Shown in pieces: positions 1 to 6,486 of a DNA stretch of 6,573 nt. The notes below the pieces were generated by a model. It did no database searches. It saw only the letters and a program-made list of their open reading frames with translations, and was not told the DNA's origin. Each line of letters begins with the position of its first letter. The first letter of the stretch is position 1. The DNA comes from Bacteroidota bacterium (GTDB taxonomy: Bacteria > Bacteroidota > Bacteroidia > Flavobacteriales > Flavobacteriaceae), in contig JAJYSO010000100.1 of assembly GCA_021793535.1 (NCBI GenBank), forward strand, positions 1 to 6,573, given 5' to 3'. The translations under genes and the position numbers were made by a program.

Positions 1-530
1 TGTTTTATAAAAGCACTCCAATCCGAATAATTTTTTTCTGCATCTTGTTTCCCTCCGTTATAAAAATGGCAAACTGCCGCAGCCAGACCATCGGTGGAGT
101 CTAAATTTTTAGGCAAGGCCTTCAGGCGTAAGATATTTTGAAGCATTCGCGCCACTTGTTCTTTGCTGGCAGCACCGTTGCCGGTAATGGCCATTTTTAT
201 TTTTCTAGGGGAATATTCGGTAACTGGAATTTCTCGGCTCAACCCTGCGGCCATTGCCACACCTTGTGCCCTTCCCAGTTTGAGCATGGATTGGACATTT
301 TTTCCATAAAAGGGTGCCTCGATTGCAATTTCGTCGGGATGATAAGTATCGATGAGCTCAATTGTGCGCTCGAAAATAAGTTTTAGCTTAAGATAATGAT
401 CCTTGTATTTTTTAAGGATCAACTCGTTGAGTTGCAGAAACTTCATTTTCTTTTGGTTAACCTCAATAAGCCCAAATCCCATGATCGTGGTCCCTGGATC
501 GATTCCCAAAATGATTCTTTGCCTTTCCAA
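1..530 (-). CDS. ruvC: RuvC Holliday-junction endonuclease, 3' end cut by window edge
   Basis: RuvC resolves four-way Holliday junctions left by recombination and stalled forks, cutting paired strands on DNA prepared by RuvAB in the cytoplasm. I translated the minus strand by hand: 176 codons are visible and no stop is reached at the left edge, so perhaps only a few residues are missing. The N-terminus reads MERQRIILGIDPGTTIMGFG, with the first catalytic aspartate at D11. The second acidic site is E71 in IAIEAPFYG, and the last two are D144 and D147 in LDSTDGLAAA. Their spacing matches E. coli D7, E66, D138 and D141. The start is inferred as TTG at 530: an in-frame TGA (542-540) lies three codons upstream and no ATG falls between them, while RuvC proteins normally begin just before the LGIDPGT motif. 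There is no clear ribosome binding site, only an A-rich stretch, which is usual in Bacteroidota. Identification is firm; the start is less so. Confidence 0.95.
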   Translation of the reverse strand, partial: MERQRIILGIDPGTTIMGFGLIEVNQKKMKFLQLNELILKKYKDHYLKLKLIFERTIELIDTYHPDEIAIEAPFYGKNVQSMLKLGRAQGVAMAAGLSREIPVTEYSPRKIKMAITGNGAASKEQVARMLQNILRLKALPKNLDSTDGLAAAVCHFYNGGKQDAEKNYSDWSAFIK

Positions 531-963
531 ACTTTTTTTTCAAAAATATGGAATTTTACTTCGTGAACTACGCATCCTCCAAAGATTAACGAACTTTGTA
601 TCTCAAAAGAGAACTTAAAAGGAGAATTATGCCTTTGTATTTCGTCCATGTTTTAAAACCTTTGGTATGGAGGCCGCGTAAGGATGTGCAAAAACGAGTT
701 GTTGTTTGCCTGCCCATAGATGAGTTTTCTGTTTTTTCTTCTTAAAAACAACATTTATATGACGGAGCGTAAAAACCCACCCATCGGGGCCTGGGTGAGA
801 TGTAAGCGACAAACGTTGACCTTGACTTAATATATTGACGTATTGTTTCTGGTGAGGCTTCACCTTTCAAAGGGCAAGTAGAAGCGGCTAGACAGGCTCA
901 AAACTTGATTGTTTGTGATGAAAACTGCCTTTAGTTTCTTAACTTGGGCTCAAAACAGATACT
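531..963. other. Intergenic stretch, possibly a decayed gene
   Basis: This 433-bp gap separates the divergent ruvC and metallo-hydrolase genes and holds no open frame that I recognise. On the plus strand, one frame has an ATG at 629 after an AAGGAGA-like site (619-625), giving 38 codons to a stop at 745. The same frame then meets further stops and opens again from about 842 to a TAG at 932-934, with a coding-like stretch containing SPFKGQVEAARQAQ and LIVCDENCL. Same-frame fragments broken by stops could be the remains of one gene, but I cannot name a parent family. A minus-strand frame at 627-863 shows no motif. The stretch presumably carries the promoters of both flanking genes. Confidence 0.4.
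913..939 (+). promoter_or_regulatory. Candidate Bacteroidota-type promoter for the metallo-hydrolase
   Basis: TTG at 913-915 is followed after 16 bases by TAGTTTCT at 932-939. The Bacteroidota primary sigma factor prefers TTG near -33 and TAnnTTTG near -7; the second box here misses the final G and the spacer is slightly short. It would start transcription roughly 15-20 bp before the ATG at 964. Such boxes arise by chance in AT-rich DNA, so this is only a candidate. Confidence 0.2.
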
Positions 964-1875
964 ATGGGGTCATTTCGAGATGTTCGTGTTTTAGATATAA
1001 AATTTTTGGAAGAATCACACGTGATCGCCAATTATTTAATTCCTTCTAAGGACGGACCCATTTTGGTAGAAACCGGACCAGAGACAGCTTTTGAACATTT
1101 AAAAGAAGCCATTGCTAAGGAAGGTTATCATTGGAAGGACGTTCGACATGTTTTGCTCACGCACATTCATTTTGATCATGCGGGAGCTGCGTGGAAATTT
1201 GCAGAAAATGGAGCAAAGATTTATGTCCATCCCAAAGGGCTACCTCATCTTCATCAGCCAGAAAAATTATGGAACTCTGCCAAGCGTATTTATAAGGAAG
1301 ACATGGATCGCCTTTGGGGGGAAATAGCGCCCATTGCTAAAAACCTGTTGGTTCCTTTAACGGATAAACAGGAAATCATTCTGGGGGGAGTACCCTTTAT
1401 AACGCATTATACGCCTGGTCATGCTATACACCATAATGCATACCAAATGGACAAAGTGGTTTTTACCGGAGATGTGGCAGGTGTGAAAATTAACGCTGGA
1501 CCAGTTGTCCCCCCTTGTCCGCCACCAGATATTGATCTAATGGCGTGGAAAAGATCGATTGGCCGTTTGAAAAGCTTGCATCCGGATAGGTTGTATTTGG
1601 CTCATTTTGGTGCCGTGGATCGCCCTGATCAGCACTTGGGAGCTTTGAAAAACAGATTGGACGATTGGGCGGCCTGGATAGAGCCCTATTTTAAGGCGGG
1701 AGAAGATTCAGAGGAAGTCGTTCCGAAATTTGTAAAATATACGCAAGATCAACTTCGAGAAGAAGGGGTATCTGAGCAGGATGTACAACGTTATGAAAAA
1801 GGTAACCCCAGCTTTATGTCCGTTACCGGATTAATGCGCTATTGGAAGTTAAAGTCTCAAGGCAGGCTGGAGTGA
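964..1875 (+). CDS. Metallo-beta-lactamase-fold hydrolase (glyoxalase II-like)
   Basis: A cytoplasmic 303-residue enzyme of the metallo-beta-lactamase superfamily, whose members use one or two metal ions (usually zinc) to hydrolyse thioesters, lactones, phosphoesters or beta-lactams. The signature HIHFDH supplies H67, H69, D71 and H72. The other expected ligands are H153 in YTPGH, D170 in FTGD and H214 in LAHFG, so the two-metal site looks complete. The region from about residue 18 to 220 forms the fold. The last 80 residues are charged and probably helical and may shape substrate specificity. There is no signal peptide. The ATG at 964 lacks a strong ribosome binding site but puts the first beta-strand at the usual distance. 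The arrangement resembles glyoxalase II-like members more than true beta-lactamases. The substrate cannot be told from sequence. It is probably co-transcribed with the exported protein 33 bp downstream. Confidence 0.9.
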   Translation: MGSFRDVRVLDIKFLEESHVIANYLIPSKDGPILVETGPETAFEHLKEAIAKEGYHWKDVRHVLLTHIHFDHAGAAWKFAENGAKIYVHPKGLPHLHQPEKLWNSAKRIYKEDMDRLWGEIAPIAKNLLVPLTDKQEIILGGVPFITHYTPGHAIHHNAYQMDKVVFTGDVAGVKINAGPVVPPCPPPDIDLMAWKRSIGRLKSLHPDRLYLAHFGAVDRPDQHLGALKNRLDDWAAWIEPYFKAGEDSEEVVPKFVKYTQDQLREEGVSEQDVQRYEKGNPSFMSVTGLMRYWKLKSQGRLE

Positions 1876-1908
1876 TAAACAATCGTGTTTTCTCATTAGT
1901 TATTCTTG

Positions 1909-2511
1909 ATGAAACGTTGGGGTATACTGTTGTCTTTTTTGTTTTTTATCAGTAGCTGTTTGATAGCACAGCCTGTGCTTCAAGACGGGATCCCGTCAGA
2001 TATGGATTCAGATGATATTTTTTATGCACTTTTAGAAGGAGAGGAGCACTGGCCGAGATTATCGGGGGTCGTTCGGCAAAGCCCCGATCAGTATGAACCG
2101 CCCGTCCTCTATGCTATGGCGAATAAGCTGTTTATGCAAGATGAAAAAAAGGCAGCTCTATTTTGGTATTGTTTGGCACAGATACGCAGTTTGTATGCAA
2201 AAAACCTTGCCAAACCTTCGCTTCATGCCTTCGGCGAGAAAAAAATTAGCCTGTATGGAGAATATTTTGGAAAAGCAATAGAAGCCTATGCCTTTTCTAA
2301 TACTGTGGAACTTCAAGAGGTGATCAATATGCTAAAGCAATACTTGCGCCTTCATAAAGAAAACTATAACCTATTGTGGGTGTATACCCCTCAAAAGCAA
2401 ATATACCCTCCCTTTGATCACAACTTTGAACCCTTGTCCGAATGGGAGAATATTCGTAAGCGTACCTTTGAGGAGTATTTTGAAAATGTTCAACGTTTTT
2501 TTGAAAGATAA
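1909..2511 (+). CDS. Exported or lipoprotein-like protein of unknown function
   Basis: I do not recognise a family for this 200-residue protein. The N-terminus MKRWG is followed by a hydrophobic core and then ISSCLIAQP. That can be read as a lipobox with the lipidated cysteine at residue 17, or as a type I signal peptide ending in AQ at about residue 20, as is common in Bacteroidota. Either way the product should leave the cytoplasm. The mature part is rich in aromatic and charged residues and appears mainly helical; the middle (about residues 60-105, including ALFWYCLAQIRSLYAKN) has the look of a TPR-like helical hairpin, which is inference only. The frame also has a TTG three bases upstream at 1906, but the ATG at 1909 is the more likely start. 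It lies 33 bp after the metallo-hydrolase with no terminator between, so the two are probably one transcript. It may be a surface or periplasmic protein; no catalytic motif is visible. Confidence 0.7.
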   Translation: MKRWGILLSFLFFISSCLIAQPVLQDGIPSDMDSDDIFYALLEGEEHWPRLSGVVRQSPDQYEPPVLYAMANKLFMQDEKKAALFWYCLAQIRSLYAKNLAKPSLHAFGEKKISLYGEYFGKAIEAYAFSNTVELQEVINMLKQYLRLHKENYNLLWVYTPQKQIYPPFDHNFEPLSEWENIRKRTFEEYFENVQRFFER

Positions 2512-2602
2512 CCGAATTTATCTCAGAGGTTACACCTGTATTTCTATAGAGCTCCCAAGTTTCTATATGTTGATGTCATGGCCTGTGTTCGAAAAGCGAG
2601 AG

Positions 2603-2623
2603 CTAAAAGGGGGCTACTTTTAG
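2603..2623 (+). repeat. Short inverted repeat (hairpin) after the exported-protein gene
   Basis: CTAAAAG (2603-2609) and CTTTTAG (2617-2623) can pair as a perfect 7-bp stem around a 7-base loop. It lies about 90 bp past the stop at 2511. The stem is AT-rich and is not followed at once by a T-run (a run of five T comes about 12 bp later), so it is not a classic intrinsic terminator, though it could mark the 3' end of the two-gene transcript. Confidence 0.3.
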
Positions 2624-2661
2624 GGAGATACCTATTTTTCGGGAGGTTTATTCATTATCTT

Positions 2662-2669
2662 TATCTTTG
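2662..2669 (+). promoter_or_regulatory. Candidate -7 box for the CLC gene
   Basis: TATCTTTG matches the Bacteroidota -7 consensus TAnnTTTG perfectly. The expected TTG near -33 is missing; the nearest match is a T-rich TTTTTC at 2635-2640, 21 bases upstream. If used, it would give a leader of roughly 85 bases before the ATG at 2761, containing the repeats at 2714-2753. Confidence 0.3.
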
Positions 2670-2713
2670 CCAGGAAAGATCCCATCCGCCTTTGGCGATG
2701 AATTGATTTGCCG

Positions 2714-2753
2714 CCAATTTGGTAAATTGCGCCGGTTTTGATCCAATTTGGTA
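2714..2753 (+). repeat. Two 11-bp direct repeats in the CLC gene leader
   Basis: CCAATTTGGTA occurs at 2714-2724 and again at 2743-2753, 29 bp start to start, just before the CLC start codon. The first copy is also part of an inverted repeat, CAATTT-GGT-AAATTG (2715-2729). A spacing near three helical turns would suit a regulator binding one face of the DNA, or the hairpin could act in the mRNA leader. No known operator is recognised. Confidence 0.3.
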
Positions 2754-2760
2754 TGGTTTT

Positions 2761-4611
2761 ATGCTTTATAAAGTAAAACGATTAGCGGTAAATTTTTTAA
2801 AATTTCGAAAAGCTTTTGTAAACTATTCTTTTCGAAAATTCAAATTTGCAGAAATATTCTTGCTCTGGCTGCGAGAAAAATTGACTCGTTCTCAATTTTT
2901 GATTCTTTCGGGAATTATGGTTGGCTTTACTGCGGGATTTGCCGGTGTTCTTTTAAAAGTACTGGTACACCGCGTGCAGACCTTTGTCAATACCGGCATT
3001 CCTTTTGAAGAACGGATTTTTGCTTTTGCCCTCTTTCCGGCGTTGGGTATTTTTTTAACGGCTGTAGTGGTGAAGTATTTTTTCGGAGGAAAGAATGATC
3101 GGGTTTTCTCGGGATTACTGGTGGATATATCCCAAAGGAGGAGCAAAATAAGATCCAGTAAGATGTATTCGCAAATTCTACAAAGTGCCATCACGGTGGG
3201 ATTTGGAGGGTCGGTTGGCGTGGAAACTCCCAATGCCATTACAGGTTCTGCCATTGGTTCTAATTATGCCCAGCGGTATAGGCTAGGGTTTAAGGAACGT
3301 ACACTATTATTGGCTTCGGGAGCGGCAGCGGGTATAGCTTCTTTGTTTGACGCTCCCATTGCAGGGGTGATGTTTGCCTATGAGGTCTTGCTCATGGGGA
3401 TTGTTTTTACGGATTTGATTCCGTTGGTAATCGCAGCCATCTGTGGGAGTTTGGTCTCCACCATACTGGTAGATGATCAAGCCCTTTTTCACTTTCTTGA
3501 ATCGGAAGGTTTTTATTACAAAAACACTTTTTATTACATCCTTTTAGGTTTGGTAACAGGGTTTTATGCTCGGTATTATTTAGTGGTGGGGACCCGTATA
3601 AACCGTTATTTTAAACGATATGAAAAACGCACCCTTCGAGGAGCATTACTGGGAGGCATTGGCGTTTCTTTGCTTTGTGTAGTGTTTCCGCCCTTGTATG
3701 GAGAAGGCTACCTCAATATTAACACGTTGCATCACGGGGATATCGATTATATCCTTCATGAAAGCTTGTTTCGTTATTTCGGTGTTTCTTCTCTGACCAT
3801 TATTATCTTTTTGGGACTGGCCGTGGTGATGAAAGCTGTGGCGACTGGGTTGACCCTTCATTCAGGGGGAAGTGGCGGAAATTTTGCGCCTTCCTTGGTT
3901 TCAGGGGGGATGTTGGGTTATTTGTTTGGGTATGTCTTGCAAACTATAGGAGTGACCGATATTCCCACGACAAACTTTATGCTGGTGGGAATGGCGGGAG
4001 TGATGGCAGGAGTATGGTACGCACCCATGACGGGAATCTTTTTAATAGCTGAAATTAGTAGCGGTTATCAGTTGCTTGTTCCTTTGATGATTGTGGCAGT
4101 CATGTCTTTTGTAATCAACCGTTTCTTTTCTCAGGTGAACCCAAATTATTCGGATTTGGCTGACAAAGGTGAAATTTTTACTACTCGACAAGATCAAAAC
4201 CTATTGGTTCACATTGCCTTGAAAGACTGCTTGAATCCCTTGACCCTAAAAGTTGATATTAACGAGTCCCTTCAGCAAGTATTGAACAAGGTGAGAAGCA
4301 GCAATCAAAATACAATTGCGGTTGTGAATAATGAAAACAAGTACTTGGGAATTATTGATCGCGAGCATTTACGCCCCTATTTAGTAAATCCATCCGAGGC
4401 GGAGGGAGTGGGGGTCAATCAACTATTGTCCAGCTCATCTTTTGAAATTAAACATGAGGATTCGGTGATGAAAGTTATTAAGATGTTTGATGAGGCAGAT
4501 GTATGGCAGCTCCCCTTGATTGATGCCGAAAGAAAATTTGAAGGTTTTGTGAGTCGTTCGGCAATTTTAAAAAATTATAGGTCCTTACTTCGTGAATTCT
4601 CAGATGTCTAA
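2761..4611 (+). CDS. CLC-family chloride channel/transporter with two CBS domains
   Basis: A 616-residue integral inner-membrane protein that moves chloride or similar anions, expected to work as a dimer with one pore per subunit. The membrane part spans about residues 45-455. It carries GVETP with the gating glutamate E155 (E148 of E. coli ClC-ec1), the FDAPIAG segment at 196-202, and the third selectivity motif GGNFAP at 372-377. Y463 in NPNYSDLA is a candidate for the central tyrosine (Y445 in ClC-ec1). The first motif, GSGIP, is not recognisable. At the internal proton-glutamate position the sequence reads FAYEVL, so E203 of ClC-ec1 appears replaced by V209, as in CLC channels. Two CBS domains follow (about 484-540 and 556-612), which in other CLCs bind adenine nucleotides and adjust gating. 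The same frame opens from a TTG at 2719, but the ATG at 2761 gives a normal N-terminus. It is a stand-alone gene; an insertion sequence lies just after its stop. Family assignment is firm; channel versus exchanger is open. Confidence 0.93.
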   Translation: MLYKVKRLAVNFLKFRKAFVNYSFRKFKFAEIFLLWLREKLTRSQFLILSGIMVGFTAGFAGVLLKVLVHRVQTFVNTGIPFEERIFAFALFPALGIFLTAVVVKYFFGGKNDRVFSGLLVDISQRRSKIRSSKMYSQILQSAITVGFGGSVGVETPNAITGSAIGSNYAQRYRLGFKERTLLLASGAAAGIASLFDAPIAGVMFAYEVLLMGIVFTDLIPLVIAAICGSLVSTILVDDQALFHFLESEGFYYKNTFYYILLGLVTGFYARYYLVVGTRINRYFKRYEKRTLRGALLGGIGVSLLCVVFPPLYGEGYLNINTLHHGDIDYILHESLFRYFGVSSLTIIIFLGLAVVMKAVATGLTLHSGGSGGNFAPSLVSGGMLGYLFGYVLQTIGVTDIPTTNFMLVGMAGVMAGVWYAPMTGIFLIAEISSGYQLLVPLMIVAVMSFVINRFFSQVNPNYSDLADKGEIFTTRQDQNLLVHIALKDCLNPLTLKVDINESLQQVLNKVRSSNQNTIAVVNNENKYLGIIDREHLRPYLVNPSEAEGVGVNQLLSSSSFEIKHEDSVMKVIKMFDEADVWQLPLIDAERKFEGFVSRSAILKNYRSLLREFSDV

Positions 4612-4619
4612 ATGGAATA

Positions 4620-4712
4620 AGGTAGAATATCCCCGCATAGGTCTTCTGAAATAAGCGTAGCTTTCCGTGAGTAGAGAGGTGGTTCATTTGCTTCTCAAGC
4701 TATAAAAACACA
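4620..4712. repeat. Left copy of 93-bp target-site duplication
   Basis: These 93 bases are identical, base for base, to 6394-6486 and end exactly at the left terminus of the insertion sequence. The match stops on both sides (4619 is A but 6393 is G; 4713 is C but 6487 is G), so the repeat borders coincide with the element's ends. The copy begins 8 bp past the clc stop codon. It is best explained as target DNA duplicated on insertion. Confidence 0.9.
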
Positions 4713-4725
4713 CCTGACTTCATCA
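4713..4725 (+). repeat. Left terminal inverted repeat of the insertion sequence
   Basis: CCTGACTTCATCA here is the exact reverse complement of 6381-6393. The last three bases (4723-4725) are also the transposase stop codon TGA on the minus strand, so the coding sequence runs right into the terminus. Confidence 0.9.
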
Positions 4726-6279
4726 ATGCGCCACCCAAAAAGAGTTTTTCCAAAAATCATCCTCAAAAAGCATAGCTATTTCTTTTTGCTTTTTTGTCAA
4801 GAGCATTGTTTTTTGGATTACTCGATTACCTTCGGTTAATTTTATCTCTAGAGTGGTGATCGTTTTGGCAATGGATAAAACGCTGTCAACACTCATCTGA
4901 AAACCATTGAGCTTCAAGATCCTTTCCAGCTCTTTGTACACTTTATAGGCTACAAAGCAGATGCAAACATGGGCCTCTATTCTCCTTGGAGTGAAGTGGA
5001 AAATTGGCCGGGTTTGAAGAGTACCTTTGGTTACCCTAAAAGCCCTTTCAATTACCCACAACCCCCTATATTGTTCATAGACCTCTTTTGGATCCAGTGT
5101 AGTATTGGTGATGTATCCCTTTAAGCCGTCCCATTTCTTATCTTCTTCGATTTTCTCTTGATTGATATGAACGTGGACATCATCGGTTATTTCTAAAAAT
5201 TTGTTGTATCCGCGTTTGTTGACATTTTCCTTAGTAATCTTTCCGCTTTTAAAAGCCTTCTCTAGCCTCTTGATACCTTTATCTCGATTATAGGCATCCT
5301 TCTTAGCCCTCTTTTTGGAATAACTTATAATCAACCTTCCTTTGGCTGTCTTAAGTTGATGAAATAAGCCATCCTTTTTTTCGAAACAGAGAATTTGGTT
5401 TTTTGTTTTCTGGGCTATATTTTTTATTCTTTCTCCAATGATATATTTATAATCGTGTGCTTCCAATAAAGCAAGATTTGTCTTATTCATCAATCCTGAA
5501 TCGGCTACAATGACAAAATCGCTTAATGCAAATCGATGGACAAAGTCTTCCAAAATAGGAAGCATTGTTCGGCCTTCGTATTGTGCCCCATTGAACAAGG
5601 CATAAGACAAAGGATAGCCCTCTTTGCTCACCAATAATCCCAATACAATCTGGGATTGGCTATGTTTCCCATCTTTAGAAAAACCGGGCTCTCGTAAGTC
5701 ATCTTTTTTATCCGTTTCAAAGTATAGAGTGGTGACATCATAAAAGAGCAACCCAATCTTGCCACCAAGAATCTTACGGGTATGGGATACGCTTATCTGC
5801 TGTATTTCTTCCTGTTGAGTTTTATAGAGCTTATCCAGATATCGGTATATTTTATTTAAGTCTGTGTCTTCGTTGAAGTGGGTCTTTAGATATTCCACCG
5901 TAGCCGATTTACTTAAAGGCTGCCCAAGCCTGGAGACTACTAAATATCGCAGCTCATCGTCCTTTATCTTATCAAAGCCTATGGAGTCATAAACACGGTT
6001 CACAAGAAGTTGAATACCATTGAGTAGAATATTCTCAATCTTGCTCAACAAATGCTTTGTGAGCTGTAGCTCTTCTTGTTCCTGTTGATGCGCACGGAAA
6101 ATATCTTCCCCTTTGGTGTGCTTTTCTATCCATTCTTTTGCTTTAGCCAAGAGAGAAGCCTCCTGATGCTTATCTTGAGCCACTCCTATCGTTTTTACTT
6201 CTTTATATTTTCCTGAGCTTTTATCTACAATTACAATGCTCACCGTGCCGGACCTGTTGTGTTTTTTGCGTACATACAT
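4723..6279 (-). CDS. IS1634-family DDE transposase
   Basis: This 518-residue enzyme cuts and joins the ends of its own insertion sequence, acting at the 13-bp terminal repeats. It is of the RNase H-like DDE type related to the IS4 group. The proposed catalytic triad is D181 in FYDVTTLYFET, D260 in IVADSGLMN and E411 in YRGLWVIERAFR. The last segment matches the Y-R-E-K signature region with Y404, E411 and K418, and with leucine at 407 where IS4 proteins usually have arginine. Residues 1-60 are a small basic N-terminal region starting MYVRKKHNRSG, and about 80-170 look helical and are likely to bind the ends. The frame extends to a TTG at 6285, but the ATG at 6279 fits the family start. The gene has no internal stop or frameshift, and its stop codon lies within the left terminal repeat. 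About 100 bp separate its start from the right end, where its promoter must lie. Confidence 0.95.
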   Translation of the reverse strand: MYVRKKHNRSGTVSIVIVDKSSGKYKEVKTIGVAQDKHQEASLLAKAKEWIEKHTKGEDIFRAHQQEQEELQLTKHLLSKIENILLNGIQLLVNRVYDSIGFDKIKDDELRYLVVSRLGQPLSKSATVEYLKTHFNEDTDLNKIYRYLDKLYKTQQEEIQQISVSHTRKILGGKIGLLFYDVTTLYFETDKKDDLREPGFSKDGKHSQSQIVLGLLVSKEGYPLSYALFNGAQYEGRTMLPILEDFVHRFALSDFVIVADSGLMNKTNLALLEAHDYKYIIGERIKNIAQKTKNQILCFEKKDGLFHQLKTAKGRLIISYSKKRAKKDAYNRDKGIKRLEKAFKSGKITKENVNKRGYNKFLEITDDVHVHINQEKIEEDKKWDGLKGYITNTTLDPKEVYEQYRGLWVIERAFRVTKGTLQTRPIFHFTPRRIEAHVCICFVAYKVYKELERILKLNGFQMSVDSVLSIAKTITTLEIKLTEGNRVIQKTMLLTKKQKEIAMLFEDDFWKNSFWVAH

Positions 6280-6335
6280 ACTCAAAAATAAGGCTTTTCA
6301 TCTTTGCACCACCCATTTTAAATACCAAAAATAGA

Positions 6336-6360
6336 TAACATGTTGATAATCTATATGTTA
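6336..6360. repeat. Inverted repeat upstream of the transposase
   Basis: TAACAT (6336-6341) and ATGTTA (6355-6360) form 6-bp arms around 13 bases, in the AT-rich stretch between the right terminus and the transposase start. The left arm overlaps the palindrome AACATGTT (6337-6344). On the minus strand a TATTTTTG matching the Bacteroidota TAnnTTTG -7 box follows nearby (about 6326-6333), so this may be the promoter zone, with the repeat as a possible binding site for the transposase. The arms are short enough to be chance. Confidence 0.25.
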
Positions 6361-6380
6361 CAAAATGAAAGCTATTGAAG

Positions 6381-6393
6381 TGATGAAGTCAGG
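6381..6393 (-). repeat. Right terminal inverted repeat of the insertion sequence
   Basis: TGATGAAGTCAGG is the exact reverse complement of 4713-4725. Identity ends after 13 bp going inward. It abuts the right copy of the 93-bp duplication directly. Confidence 0.9.
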
Positions 6394-6486
6394 AGGTAGA
6401 ATATCCCCGCATAGGTCTTCTGAAATAAGCGTAGCTTTCCGTGAGTAGAGAGGTGGTTCATTTGCTTCTCAAGCTATAAAAACACA
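6394..6486. repeat. Right copy of 93-bp target-site duplication
   Basis: Identical over its whole length to 4620-4712 and starting at the base after the right terminal repeat. Removing the element and one copy rebuilds a plausible empty site running from the clc 3' flank straight into 6487. Confidence 0.9.

Larger units (their letters stand above)
4713..6393 (-). mobile_element. Complete IS1634-family insertion sequence, 1681 bp
   Basis: The element is bounded by perfect 13-bp inverted repeats, contains one intact transposase gene on the minus strand and is flanked by identical 93-bp direct repeats. The family call rests on the transposase, which has the IS1634/IS1549 N-terminus (MYVRKKHNRSG) and the YRGLWVIERAFR glutamate region, and on the long target duplication that this family is known for. 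All parts needed for movement look intact and the duplication has not diverged, which suggests a recent insertion and possibly an active copy. No passenger gene is present. Confidence 0.93.

Noticed and set aside
443..649. Minus-strand open frame of 68 codons overlapping the ruvC start
   Set aside because: It runs out of frame through the conserved RuvC N-terminus and has no motif of its own; ruvC in the other frame is certain.
627..863. Minus-strand open frame of 78 codons in the ruvC to metallo-hydrolase gap
   Set aside because: No recognisable domain, signal or ribosome binding site. It competes with the plus-strand fragments and could be chance, so it is only mentioned with the gap.
851..864. 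Small palindrome GGTGAGGCTTCACC
   Set aside because: Only five strong base pairs with a four-base loop, no T-run and no partner copy; too weak to call a terminator or operator.
2414..2623. Plus-strand open frame of 69 codons across the end of the exported-protein gene
   Set aside because: About half lies out of frame inside the better-supported gene, and its tail shows no domain or start signal.
2719..2760. TTG-initiated 14-residue extension of the CLC protein
   Set aside because: It overlaps the repeat-bearing leader, looks non-coding in character and adds nothing to the fold; the ATG at 2761 is a better start.
2892..3254. Minus-strand open frame of 120 codons inside the CLC gene
   Set aside because: It is the reverse-strand shadow of a well-conserved membrane protein and has no protein motif of its own.
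4620..4712. The 93-bp repeat as a functional RNA, terminator or long terminal repeat of the element
   Set aside because: I found no strong stem followed by a T-run, and the perfect 13-bp inverted repeats place the element's ends inside the two copies, so duplicated target DNA explains it better.
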